From an uncultured Verrucomicrobiales bacterium (GTDB lineage: Bacteria; Verrucomicrobiota; Verrucomicrobiia; Verrucomicrobiales; Akkermansiaceae): a stretch of 64,000 bases of DNA. Below are positions 52,136 to 59,430 of this stretch, in pieces (the stretch's first letter is position 1; every line of letters begins with the position of its first letter). The notes under the pieces were generated by a model. The model was not told the DNA's origin and searched no databases. It was given only the letters and a program-made list of their open reading frames with translations. The stretch covers positions 1 through 64,000 of the forward strand of contig CALFVF010000005.1 of assembly GCA_937928735.1 (NCBI GenBank), in the 5' to 3' direction. The position numbers were made by a program, and so were the translations under genes.

Positions 52136-53458
52136 TTAGTGGTGGGTGGCTAGTGCCTCGAAGTTCGCGCCTGTGGGATTCTGGAAGACCTTGAGCTCGA
52201 AGGCCTCAAGAATAGCTAGTAGATGATCAAAGATGTCACTCTGGAGTGCCTCGAAGTTCACCCAGGCATTATCGAGGCTAAAGGCGTAGATTTCAAGAGT
52301 GATACCAGTGGGGGTGGGGGCGAGCTGGCGCACCATAAGGGTTTCTTGTTTCGAGATTTTGGGATGATCTTTCAGATAGGCATTCATATAGGCTCGAAAG
52401 GAACCTAAGTTCGTCAGAGCTCGTGCATTGAGCGTGTCTTCAGGCTGGAGCTCTTGTTTCTGATTCCAGGCGAGAATGTCTGTGTCCTTTTGCTCTATGT
52501 AATCTTCTAGTAGGCGAATGGATTTGAGGCTATTCTTGAGCTCATCATCGAGGAATTTCACAGAGTTCATATCAATGGAGATACCTCGTTTAATCCGTCT
52601 CACACCACTGCTACTCATACCGCGCCAGTTCTTAAAGCTATCCGAAATTAGCGCGTAAGTGGGAAGAGTGGTGATGGTCTTATCCCAGTTTCTTACTTTT
52701 ACTGTGGTGAGTGCGACCTCGAGCACTTCACCATCGGCACCGAATTTGGGCATTTCTATCCAGTCACCACGCGCGACCATGCGGTTCGCAGAGAGCTGAA
52801 TACCCGCCACGAGACCGAGAATAGAATCCTTAAAGATCAGCATGAGAATCGCTGTCATGGCTCCTAAGCCACTAAATATCAGCACGGGAGACTTTCCAAG
52901 GACAGCAGAGATGATGAAGATGAGACCACTGATCGCTAAGATGATCTTGATGACCTGAAGGAAGCTCTTCACGGGCACTTGGCGCGATACCTCGAATCGG
53001 CAATAGATTTTCTCCCCCATGTTAAGTAGGGAGTTCACCGAGAAGAGAGCCATGAGAATAATGAAGACCTCAAGGATTGTGGAGACAATGGTCATGTAGG
53101 CCTCTTGGCGAAAGACCAGTGGGCTCGACTTCCAGAGAATCACCGCAGGGAGCAGCATAGAGAGCCAAGTGAAGAGACGGCTCTCTGTGAGTAGATCATC
53201 CCAGGTGTTTTTACTTTTTTGGGCAATCTTTGTGACGATGCGAAAAACCACCTTTTTGATGAGAGCGTAGACTGTGAGCGCGATGAGAATGACGACACTA
53301 AAGATCACCAGATCGACGGCGAGATGCAGTAGAGGGTGGCTGAGTGCATCGTACTTTGAGTTAAAGATGAAATCGGAAATGAGATTGTGCCAACTAGCGT
53401 CACGGTTGAGCTCAGCGATACTTAGCTCAGCAAGAGAGAGTGAAACGTCTGGAGTCAT
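52136..53458 (-). CDS. Mechanosensitive ion channel, MscM/YbdG-like
   Basis: A 440-residue MscS-family protein with several N-terminal membrane helices (about 45-210; VDLVIFSVVILIALTVYALI, ILEVFIILMALFSVNSLL, VIKIILAISGLIFIISAVLG) and the pore helix LIFSGLGAMTAILMLIFKDS. The MscS beta domain is about 240-300 (GDWIEMPKFGADGEVLEV), with a large C-terminal soluble part. Length and the extended cytoplasmic part resemble E. coli YbdG (MscM), the miniconductance channel. It protects against osmotic down-shock. It is transcribed divergently from the lipoprotein gene at 53585. Confidence 0.85.
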   Translation of the reverse strand: MTPDVSLSLAELSIAELNRDASWHNLISDFIFNSKYDALSHPLLHLAVDLVIFSVVILIALTVYALIKKVVFRIVTKIAQKSKNTWDDLLTESRLFTWLSMLLPAVILWKSSPLVFRQEAYMTIVSTILEVFIILMALFSVNSLLNMGEKIYCRFEVSRQVPVKSFLQVIKIILAISGLIFIISAVLGKSPVLIFSGLGAMTAILMLIFKDSILGLVAGIQLSANRMVARGDWIEMPKFGADGEVLEVALTTVKVRNWDKTITTLPTYALISDSFKNWRGMSSSGVRRIKRGISIDMNSVKFLDDELKNSLKSIRLLEDYIEQKDTDILAWNQKQELQPEDTLNARALTNLGSFRAYMNAYLKDHPKISKQETLMVRQLAPTPTGITLEIYAFSLDNAWVNFEALQSDIFDHLLAILEAFELKVFQNPTGANFEALATHH

Positions 53459-53584
53459 GCTCTAGGCTTATCTATTGAGTTGAGCTCATGCAATGGCATT
53501 TTGTTTGTACTTGTTACTGGATGGATTAGATTACGCAGACTACGAGGGCATGTTCTGTCAGCGGGTAGTATCATTTTGGCACCT

Positions 53585-54307
53585 ATGAGAATACACGTCC
53601 TGATTGTTTTCAGTCTACTCTGCACACTCTTATTGAGTGGTTGCCGCATAGAGGGGGATGAGGAAATCACCCTACATGCAGATGGCTCAGGCATCATACG
53701 GGCATACTATCGTCTACCAGAGAAGGCATTTAGCCGTGAGCAGTCACAGAGCGTGTGCGATGGCCTTCGAGAACTCTGTGAGAGGACAGAAGGGCTCGAA
53801 GCTCTCGAGTACAGCCATGAGGACGCAGGAGGAGACCTCCTAGGGCCCAAGTTTCAGCGCTTGCAGCTGCAAATGGCATTTGACTCGAAGGAAACGATAG
53901 AATCTGTGGAGCTCTCCAGTGAGCCAGGGGACGAGGAAACTCTAGAAACCATACAGACTCTCATTGGTAACGTAGACCTCAGTGTTCGTGGCCTCACGGC
54001 GAGATTAGATCGCGAGGTGAACCTAGCTCCATTACTCAAAGATCTCTCGCCGGCACTACTCGGAGATAGCTTTTTCCAATACACGATTCATTTCCCGAAA
54101 GCAGTTCGTGAATCCAATGCCCATGAAGTCTCGCATACTGGTGAGACACTGCACTGGAAGTTTCTGCTCAGAGATTACACAGAAGAGGCGATGCAGATGC
54201 AGGCCGTAGCACCTGTGCCAGTTCCCAGCTGGCTGTGGTACTGTGGCGGCTCTCTCGTTATTTTAGGAGTAGGGGGTTTCGGTTTCTGGCGCAAGAAGCT
54301 CAAATAG
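53585..54307 (+). CDS. Lipoprotein with C-terminal membrane helix, unknown function
   Basis: ATG 53585 opens a lipoprotein signal (MRIHVLIVFSLLCTLLLSGC, lipid Cys at residue 20). The mature part starts EGDEEITLHADGSGIIRAYY, a pattern also seen in LppM-like secreted lipoproteins, and is mostly beta in character. Residues about 212-235 form a membrane helix (PSWLWYCGGSLVILGVGGF) followed by basic WRKKLK. The name of a family is not certain. It is divergent from the mscM-like gene. Confidence 0.6.
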   Translation: MRIHVLIVFSLLCTLLLSGCRIEGDEEITLHADGSGIIRAYYRLPEKAFSREQSQSVCDGLRELCERTEGLEALEYSHEDAGGDLLGPKFQRLQLQMAFDSKETIESVELSSEPGDEETLETIQTLIGNVDLSVRGLTARLDREVNLAPLLKDLSPALLGDSFFQYTIHFPKAVRESNAHEVSHTGETLHWKFLLRDYTEEAMQMQAVAPVPVPSWLWYCGGSLVILGVGGFGFWRKKLK

Positions 54308-54353
54308 AGTGGAAATGGGAGAGTAAATAAAGAATTTTTCAGTAACTTCTGAA

Positions 54354-54408
54354 AATATTAGAATATTGGTGGTCATAGGGGAGAAGTGCGACTAGACTCT
54401 CCCCTATG
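54354..54408 (+). promoter_or_regulatory. Candidate promoter and 11-bp inverted repeat overlapping the SDR start codon
   Basis: CATAGGGGAGA (54374-54384) and TCTCCCCTATG (54398-54408) are perfect inverted repeats with a 13-nt loop; the ATG of the SDR gene is the last three bases of the right arm. Upstream, TTTTCA (54336-54341) and TAGAAT (54359-54364) are a plausible -35/-10 pair with 17-bp spacing, within AATATTAGAATATT. A transcript from it would begin near 54371, so the leader would be almost entirely this hairpin. It could be an operator or a translational switch. Confidence 0.45.
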
Positions 54409-55095
54409 AGTACGTATCTAATCGTCGGTGGGGGGAAAGGTATCGCTGAGGCGGCAGGGAAGCGCCTTCTAGCAGCAGGGCACACAGTGCAGTACGCGAG
54501 TCGCAGTGAGAATGAGCTGAGTGAACTCGGCGGGCAGTGGCAGTCCTACAGCACGGGTGAAGAAGACCAGATCGAGCTACCAGAGACACTAGATGGTATC
54601 GTGTACTGTGCAGGTTCCATCCGGCTCAAACCATTTCATAGAATTTCCGAAGACGAATTTTTAGAAGACTTCCAGACTAATGCCCTAGGTGCTGCTCGAT
54701 TAATCCAGCATAGTTTGAGCTCTCTCAAAGCTGGGGCTGGTGGTTCTGTGGTACTCTTCTCTTCCATCGCTGCCCATCAAGGACTTAGTTTTCATGCCTC
54801 GATCGCCATGGCGAAGGCCGCGCTCGAAGGACTCAGCCTCTCTCTAGCAGCAGAGTTAGCGCCAAAGATTCGAGTCAATACCATTGCCCCATCACTGACA
54901 GAGACACCACTAGCGACAAGTCTGATAGATTCTGAGGTGAAGAAACAGAATGCTATTAGCCGCCACCCGCTCAAGAGAATCGGAAAAGCCGAGGAAGTCG
55001 CGGCACTAGTCGAGTATTTGTTAGGTGAGAATGCTAGTTTTGTCAGTGGTCAAGTCTTCCGTGTCGATGGCGGGCTAAGTAGTCTTCGGGTCTGA
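54406..55095 (+). CDS. Short-chain dehydrogenase/reductase family protein, catalytic Tyr replaced
   Basis: A 229-residue SDR with the nucleotide-binding motif VGGGKGIAEA (7-16), NAG-like YCAGSI (67-72) and Ser in FSSIAAH (118-124). The usual YxxxK is IAMAK (133-137): the Lys remains, the Tyr is Ile133. A degenerate catalytic site suggests binding of NAD(P) or another cofactor without the normal reductase activity. It heads a plus-strand run with two photolyase-type genes, and homologues commonly accompany such genes in marine bacteria (from memory). Its start codon is inside an inverted repeat. Confidence 0.8.
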   Translation: MSTYLIVGGGKGIAEAAGKRLLAAGHTVQYASRSENELSELGGQWQSYSTGEEDQIELPETLDGIVYCAGSIRLKPFHRISEDEFLEDFQTNALGAARLIQHSLSSLKAGAGGSVVLFSSIAAHQGLSFHASIAMAKAALEGLSLSLAAELAPKIRVNTIAPSLTETPLATSLIDSEVKKQNAISRHPLKRIGKAEEVAALVEYLLGENASFVSGQVFRVDGGLSSLRV

Positions 55096-55118
55096 GAGTG
55101 AAATCATTCTAACAAGTA

Positions 55119-56648
55119 ATGACTGTCGCACTTATCTACCCCCACCAGCTTTTTGAAAATCACCCAGCACTGGATGGTGCCAGTGAGGTGTATGTGCTCG
55201 AAGATTCTCTATTCTATGGTGTGGATGAGCAGTGGCCTCTGAAGTTCCATATTCAGAAGCTCATTCTCCACAAGGCCTCCATGCGACGCTACGTGGAGCG
55301 GCTCCAGAAGAGACTGAGTGTGCCCGTGCATCAGGTCGCACTGGGGCATGCGAAATGCACACAATATTTGTTAGATCAATTGCCAAATGAGATATCAACT
55401 GTGCAGATCGCGGAAGTGGTCGATGATGTGCTCTCAAGCCGCATTGAGCAATATGCAAATAAGAAAGGCTGGCTTGTAGACTGGAAGAGCAGTCCCATGT
55501 TTCTCTCTCCGCCAGAGTGGCTAGAGAGCTACGGAAAGAATGCTAAAAAACCCTCCATGGCGCACTTCTATCAGCAGCAGAGACTCAGAATGAACGTGCT
55601 TCTAGAAGTAGACGCCTCTCCGGTGGGTGGGAAGTGGAGCTTTGATGAAGAGAACCGCAAGAAACTACCCAGAGGGATCCAGCTTCCTATGGATCCACTA
55701 GAGACTTATCGCTCAGTCACTGAGTCAGAGAAGAGTGAGATTATGACAGCATTAGCTGAGAGTGGCGTGACCTACTGGGGGAGTGCCAAAGAGTTTTCTT
55801 ATCCAGTGGATCATGAGGGGGCGAGAGAGTGGCTGGAGGTGTTCTTGCAGGAGCGATTCGCGGGCTTTGGCACCTACGAAGATGCTCTGAGTGCGCAAGG
55901 GGCTGTACTGTTTCACAGTGTCTTATCACCAGTGCTAAATATCGGTTTGTTAGAACCTGCTTATGTGGTGGATCGTATGCTTGTCTATGCTCGTGAGAAT
56001 GAGATTGCCCTTAATGATCTCGAAGGTCTGATTCGTCAGATCATAGGATGGCGGGAATTTGTTCGTTTGATGTATGAGCGTCATGGGAGAGCCTCGAGAA
56101 GTCGTAATTTCTTTGGTTTTCAAGCAGATATGCCAACATCCATTTATGAGGGAAACACAGGAATCTACCCAGTAGACCATGTAGTTGCGAAGCTGAAGAA
56201 ACACGCCTATTCGCACCACATAGAGCGCCTCATGGTGATGGGGAACTTCTTTGTGCTGCTAAAGATAAAGCCAGATGCTGTGTATCGCTGGTTTATGGAA
56301 ATGTATATTGATGCCTATGACTGGGTGATGGTGCCTAATGTCTACGGTATGAGCCAGTTTAGTGATGGCGGGATTTTTATCACCAAACCCTATGTCTCAG
56401 GGTCGAACTATCTTCGTAAAATGTCCAACTACCCAAAGGGGGACTGGTGTCTAGCGTGGGATTCCTTGTTTTGGAGTTTTGTGGATGAGCAGAGAGAGTT
56501 CTTTGGGAAACAGTATCGGATGAAAATGATGCTCAGCCACCTCCATAAGATGAATCCAGAGGTCTTAACTGCACATCACCAGCGCGCGAATGATGTTCGC
56601 ACCTGTCTCTCCAATGGTAGGCGCTGGCAGGAGGGGGGAATGTTATGA
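55119..56648 (+). CDS. Cryptochrome/photolyase family protein, FeS-BCP-type (DPRP), likely without the iron-sulphur cluster
   Basis: A 509-residue member of the DPRP/FeS-BCP group: N-terminal antenna-like domain (about 1-130; MTVALIYPHQLFENHPAL) and FAD-binding helical domain (about 230-480; IIGWREFVRLMYERHG, VMVPNVYGMSQFSDGG, KPYVSGSNYLRKMS). In PhrB of Agrobacterium four Cys (350, 438, 441, 454) hold a 4Fe-4S cluster. Here the region at about 346 reads TGIYPVDHV, and about 436-444 reads MSNYPKGDWC, with only Cys444 left; the CxxC block is gone. Loss of the cluster is inferred from this. The likely role is repair of UV (6-4) photoproducts or blue-light sensing. It overlaps the next gene by 4 bp. 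Confidence 0.85.
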   Translation: MTVALIYPHQLFENHPALDGASEVYVLEDSLFYGVDEQWPLKFHIQKLILHKASMRRYVERLQKRLSVPVHQVALGHAKCTQYLLDQLPNEISTVQIAEVVDDVLSSRIEQYANKKGWLVDWKSSPMFLSPPEWLESYGKNAKKPSMAHFYQQQRLRMNVLLEVDASPVGGKWSFDEENRKKLPRGIQLPMDPLETYRSVTESEKSEIMTALAESGVTYWGSAKEFSYPVDHEGAREWLEVFLQERFAGFGTYEDALSAQGAVLFHSVLSPVLNIGLLEPAYVVDRMLVYARENEIALNDLEGLIRQIIGWREFVRLMYERHGRASRSRNFFGFQADMPTSIYEGNTGIYPVDHVVAKLKKHAYSHHIERLMVMGNFFVLLKIKPDAVYRWFMEMYIDAYDWVMVPNVYGMSQFSDGGIFITKPYVSGSNYLRKMSNYPKGDWCLAWDSLFWSFVDEQREFFGKQYRMKMMLSHLHKMNPEVLTAHHQRANDVRTCLSNGRRWQEGGML

Positions 56649-58174
56649 ATGTTGTCTGGTTTAAGCGCGATCTTCGCACCATAGACCACGCGCCACTCTA
56701 TGAGGCAGCGCGCACGGGTTTGCTGTTAGGTCTCTACGCGTATGAGCCAGAAGTCGTTGGGCAGTCTGACTACAGTGCTCTGCATCACGGATTTATCAAT
56801 GAGTGCTTAGCAGAACTTCGAGACCGTATGACAGAGCTAGGAGCTGTGCTATTGATACGAAAGGGGAGTGTGTTAGATGTGCTAGATACACTACACGCTG
56901 AGTACGGTGATATTCATCTCTACAGCCATCGTGAAATCGGCACGGAAGTCACCTACCAGCGTGATAGAGAGGTGGCAGCATGGATCCAGGCTCATGGCTA
57001 CCGATGGAGTGAATACTCACAGAATGGTGTGATTCGTAAGCTCAAGGACAGAGACGGCTGGGCGCGGCGCTGGAGTGCCAAGATGCGAGAGCCAATCGTC
57101 GAGGAACCTGTGAAAATGAATTCGCCAGCAGTGAAGCAAATTGGGGAGATTCTTCCAGCTGAGAGCTTTCAGTTAGAGGTGAGCTGTCCCGAAGAGATCC
57201 CCAAAAAAGACGTTCTCAAAGAAGGAGTCCAGAGAGGCGGAAGTGTGGAGGCGGAACACTGGCTAGAGTCATTTCTCGGGCAGCGAGGCCGGCTCTATCG
57301 CAGCAGTCTCTCTAGTCCTCTAAGTGCACTCGAGGCCTGTAGTCGAGTGAGTCCTTATTTGGCCTGGGGCGCTCTCTCGATACGGCAAGTGTACCAAAAA
57401 ACGGTGAAGCGGCGAAAAGAGCTAAAATCAGCACCAGAGCCAGATGCGCGCTGGCTAAAGAGTCTCAATGCCTTTCTGTCTCGCTTAAACTGGCACTGCC
57501 ATTTTATGCAGAAGTTAGAAGATCAGCCGAATCTGAATTGTGTAAATATGGCACGCAGCTATGATTCGCTGCGGCGTGATAGCTGGAATGAGCACTACTT
57601 CCAAGCATGGTGCACAGGCCAGACAGGCTACCCGATGATCGATGCCTGTATGCGCGCGCTCTGCACCACGGGTTATCTAAACTTCCGCATGCGTGCCATG
57701 CTAATGTCATTCTCTAGCTATCATCTCTGGTTAGACTGGAAACGCCCAGGTGAGTACTTAGCGCGCTGTTTTCTCGACTACGAGCCAGGGATTCACTGGA
57801 GTCAGGTGCAGATGCAGAGTGGCACGACAGGAATGAACACAGTACGCGTGTATTCTCCCATCAAGCAGGCCGAGGATCAAGACCCCGAAGGAGAATTTAT
57901 AAGAAAATGGGTGCCAGAGCTAGTTCAAGTCCCACAGAGCTATATCCACCAACCCCACCTAATGCCTGAGATGGAACAAATCTTCTCTGGTTGTGTGATC
58001 GGCAGAGACTACCCACTCCCCATAGTCGAGCACGCCACAGCCTACCACTACGCACAAGATCAGCTCCACGCGCTACGCCAGACCAAGCAAGCGCGCGACG
58101 AGGCACGAGAAGTGATTAAGAAGCACGGTAGTCGCAAGAGGCCTGCTCGATCACGTAGAGAAATGGGAAGCTGA
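56645..58174 (+). CDS. Deoxyribodipyrimidine photolyase/cryptochrome family protein
   Basis: A 509-residue photolyase homologue: antenna-binding Rossmann domain (about 1-130; VVWFKRDLRTIDHAPL) and FAD-binding domain (about 220-480). Conserved blocks are RSSLSSPLSALEACSRVSPYL, GQTGYPMIDACMRALCTTGY (near 320), LNFRMRAMLMSF, and WSQVQMQSGTTGMNTVRVYSP. A basic tail (RKRPARSRREMGS) closes it. The likely activity is light-driven repair of cyclobutane pyrimidine dimers, but cryptochrome function cannot be excluded. The start overlaps the stop of the upstream gene by 4 bp (ATGA), so they are translationally coupled. Confidence 0.85.
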   Translation: MNVVWFKRDLRTIDHAPLYEAARTGLLLGLYAYEPEVVGQSDYSALHHGFINECLAELRDRMTELGAVLLIRKGSVLDVLDTLHAEYGDIHLYSHREIGTEVTYQRDREVAAWIQAHGYRWSEYSQNGVIRKLKDRDGWARRWSAKMREPIVEEPVKMNSPAVKQIGEILPAESFQLEVSCPEEIPKKDVLKEGVQRGGSVEAEHWLESFLGQRGRLYRSSLSSPLSALEACSRVSPYLAWGALSIRQVYQKTVKRRKELKSAPEPDARWLKSLNAFLSRLNWHCHFMQKLEDQPNLNCVNMARSYDSLRRDSWNEHYFQAWCTGQTGYPMIDACMRALCTTGYLNFRMRAMLMSFSSYHLWLDWKRPGEYLARCFLDYEPGIHWSQVQMQSGTTGMNTVRVYSPIKQAEDQDPEGEFIRKWVPELVQVPQSYIHQPHLMPEMEQIFSGCVIGRDYPLPIVEHATAYHYAQDQLHALRQTKQARDEAREVIKKHGSRKRPARSRREMGS

Positions 58175-58194
58175 GAGGGAAACTAGAAGAAGAG

Positions 58195-58683
58195 CTAAAA
58201 TAACTCAGGTTCTCCCTCGAGGCGTAGTAGTGTTTCTTTGATACTGATCCCTCCTGCGTAACCTGTTAGTTTGCCGTTTTTACCAATCACACGGTGACAA
58301 GGAATGAAAATGGAGAGAGGGTTTTTCCCATTCGCCAGTCCCACAGCACGCACAGCCTTAGGGTTCCCAATGGCATTGGCAATATCACTGTACGAGCAAG
58401 TTTCCCCGAATGGTATATCTAGCAGAGCATCCCAGACACGTCTCTGAAATGCGGTGCCTATAGGAGCTAGTGGTGTGGAGAATACTTGGCGCTTGAGCGC
58501 GAAATACTCGTCGAGCTCGCTGCGAGCTTGTAGAAGAATAGGGTGCGAGTCTGAAGCGACCCATGAGTCTGGGAGCTGCTCCTGCTGGTTCCAGTGCTCA
58601 AGAGCGAGTAAACCTTCGTCACTCGCCCGCAAACGCACTTTACCAATCGGGCATTCATAGGGCTGATAATAGATCGAGCTCAT
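58195..58683 (-). CDS. ogt: Methylated-DNA-[protein]-cysteine S-methyltransferase
   Basis: A 162-residue Ogt/MGMT with acceptor PCHRV (Cys129) and the helix-turn-helix GTAFQRRVWDALLDIPFGET (about 77-96) plus YAGG. It removes the methyl group from O6-methylguanine by a suicide reaction. It converges with the photolyase gene (20 bp apart) and shares the minus strand with the DUF2805 gene (36 bp apart), so ogt and the DUF2805 gene probably form one transcript of DNA-repair type. Confidence 0.92.
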   Translation of the reverse strand: MSSIYYQPYECPIGKVRLRASDEGLLALEHWNQQEQLPDSWVASDSHPILLQARSELDEYFALKRQVFSTPLAPIGTAFQRRVWDALLDIPFGETCSYSDIANAIGNPKAVRAVGLANGKNPLSIFIPCHRVIGKNGKLTGYAGGISIKETLLRLEGEPELF

Positions 58684-58719
58684 TCTGGACGGAGAGGAAA
58701 ATAATGAGGAAGGAATGAT

Positions 58720-58983
58720 TTAAGCATCCAGTGAGGACAAGATCGCGTGCTGGCTGGGGTTTTTGAGATTCTGGCGATTTTCGCGGAATCTTCTACCGTG
58801 TTTGGTGATACGGCCTCGCATACGCTTTCTCCAGAGTCGGAAGCTCGAGGCCTTGAGATGCTGGCGCATCGTGGCAATAACCTCCTTCTCACAAAGACCC
58901 GTGCGAGCGCGTATTTCCTCAAAGCTAGTACGGTCTTCCCAAGCCATACGAATGATCGAGTCTGTGAAATGTTGAGATGGCAT
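58720..58983 (-). CDS. DUF2805/TIGR03643 family protein
   Basis: An 87-residue protein: MPSQHFTDSIIRMAWEDRTS, FEEIRARTGLCEKEVIATMR and SSFRLWRKRMRGRITKHGRR. The helix-turn-helix-like helices and basic end suggest nucleic-acid binding. The family is uncharacterised but, from memory, is found near photolyase-related genes in marine bacteria, as here. It is transcribed first in a unit with ogt. Confidence 0.85.
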   Translation of the reverse strand: MPSQHFTDSIIRMAWEDRTSFEEIRARTGLCEKEVIATMRQHLKASSFRLWRKRMRGRITKHGRRFRENRQNLKNPSQHAILSSLDA

Positions 58984-59430
58984 ACGGTATCAATGTGGTA
59001 GGAAATGGCGTTAGTCAATGGATGAAATTGAAAAGAGAAGGAGTGTCATTCGAGTGCTTTGTTTTGATCGATTCATTATGAAAGGGTGTCTACGCTAACC
59101 TCGTTTCTTTAAAAACTATTAGATTATGCCCTCGAGTGCTGTTTGAGCTTGTGATAAATTCGTTTAACTTTTTAGTTATGTTATTATTGTCTATTAAGTT
59201 AAATATTTAAATTTTGATGAAAATGATATGAGCCCATTTCTTTAGTTGAAGGTATCTAGAGTTATAACTTTCATACTTTTTGAAAATACAATATATTACT
59301 AATTTAGAATAAATGTTGACATGCTAACAAAATTTATATTACGTTCTTCCTCAATATTTCTTTCAGATATATTAATTAGCATGTTTTTGTAAAAAATATG
59401 TTATTCAATCAACAATTATCCCGCATTAAT
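58984..59430. other. AT-rich intergenic region upstream of the giant surface gene
   Basis: The 447-bp gap is visibly AT-richer than anything else in the window, particularly 59100-59430. TTGACA (59316-59321) is a consensus -35 box, with TATTAC (59337-59342) at a 15-bp spacing as a poor -10. An in-frame ATG at 59398 lies upstream of the start I chose. No SD sequence is visible. No gene is seen here. Confidence 0.4.
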
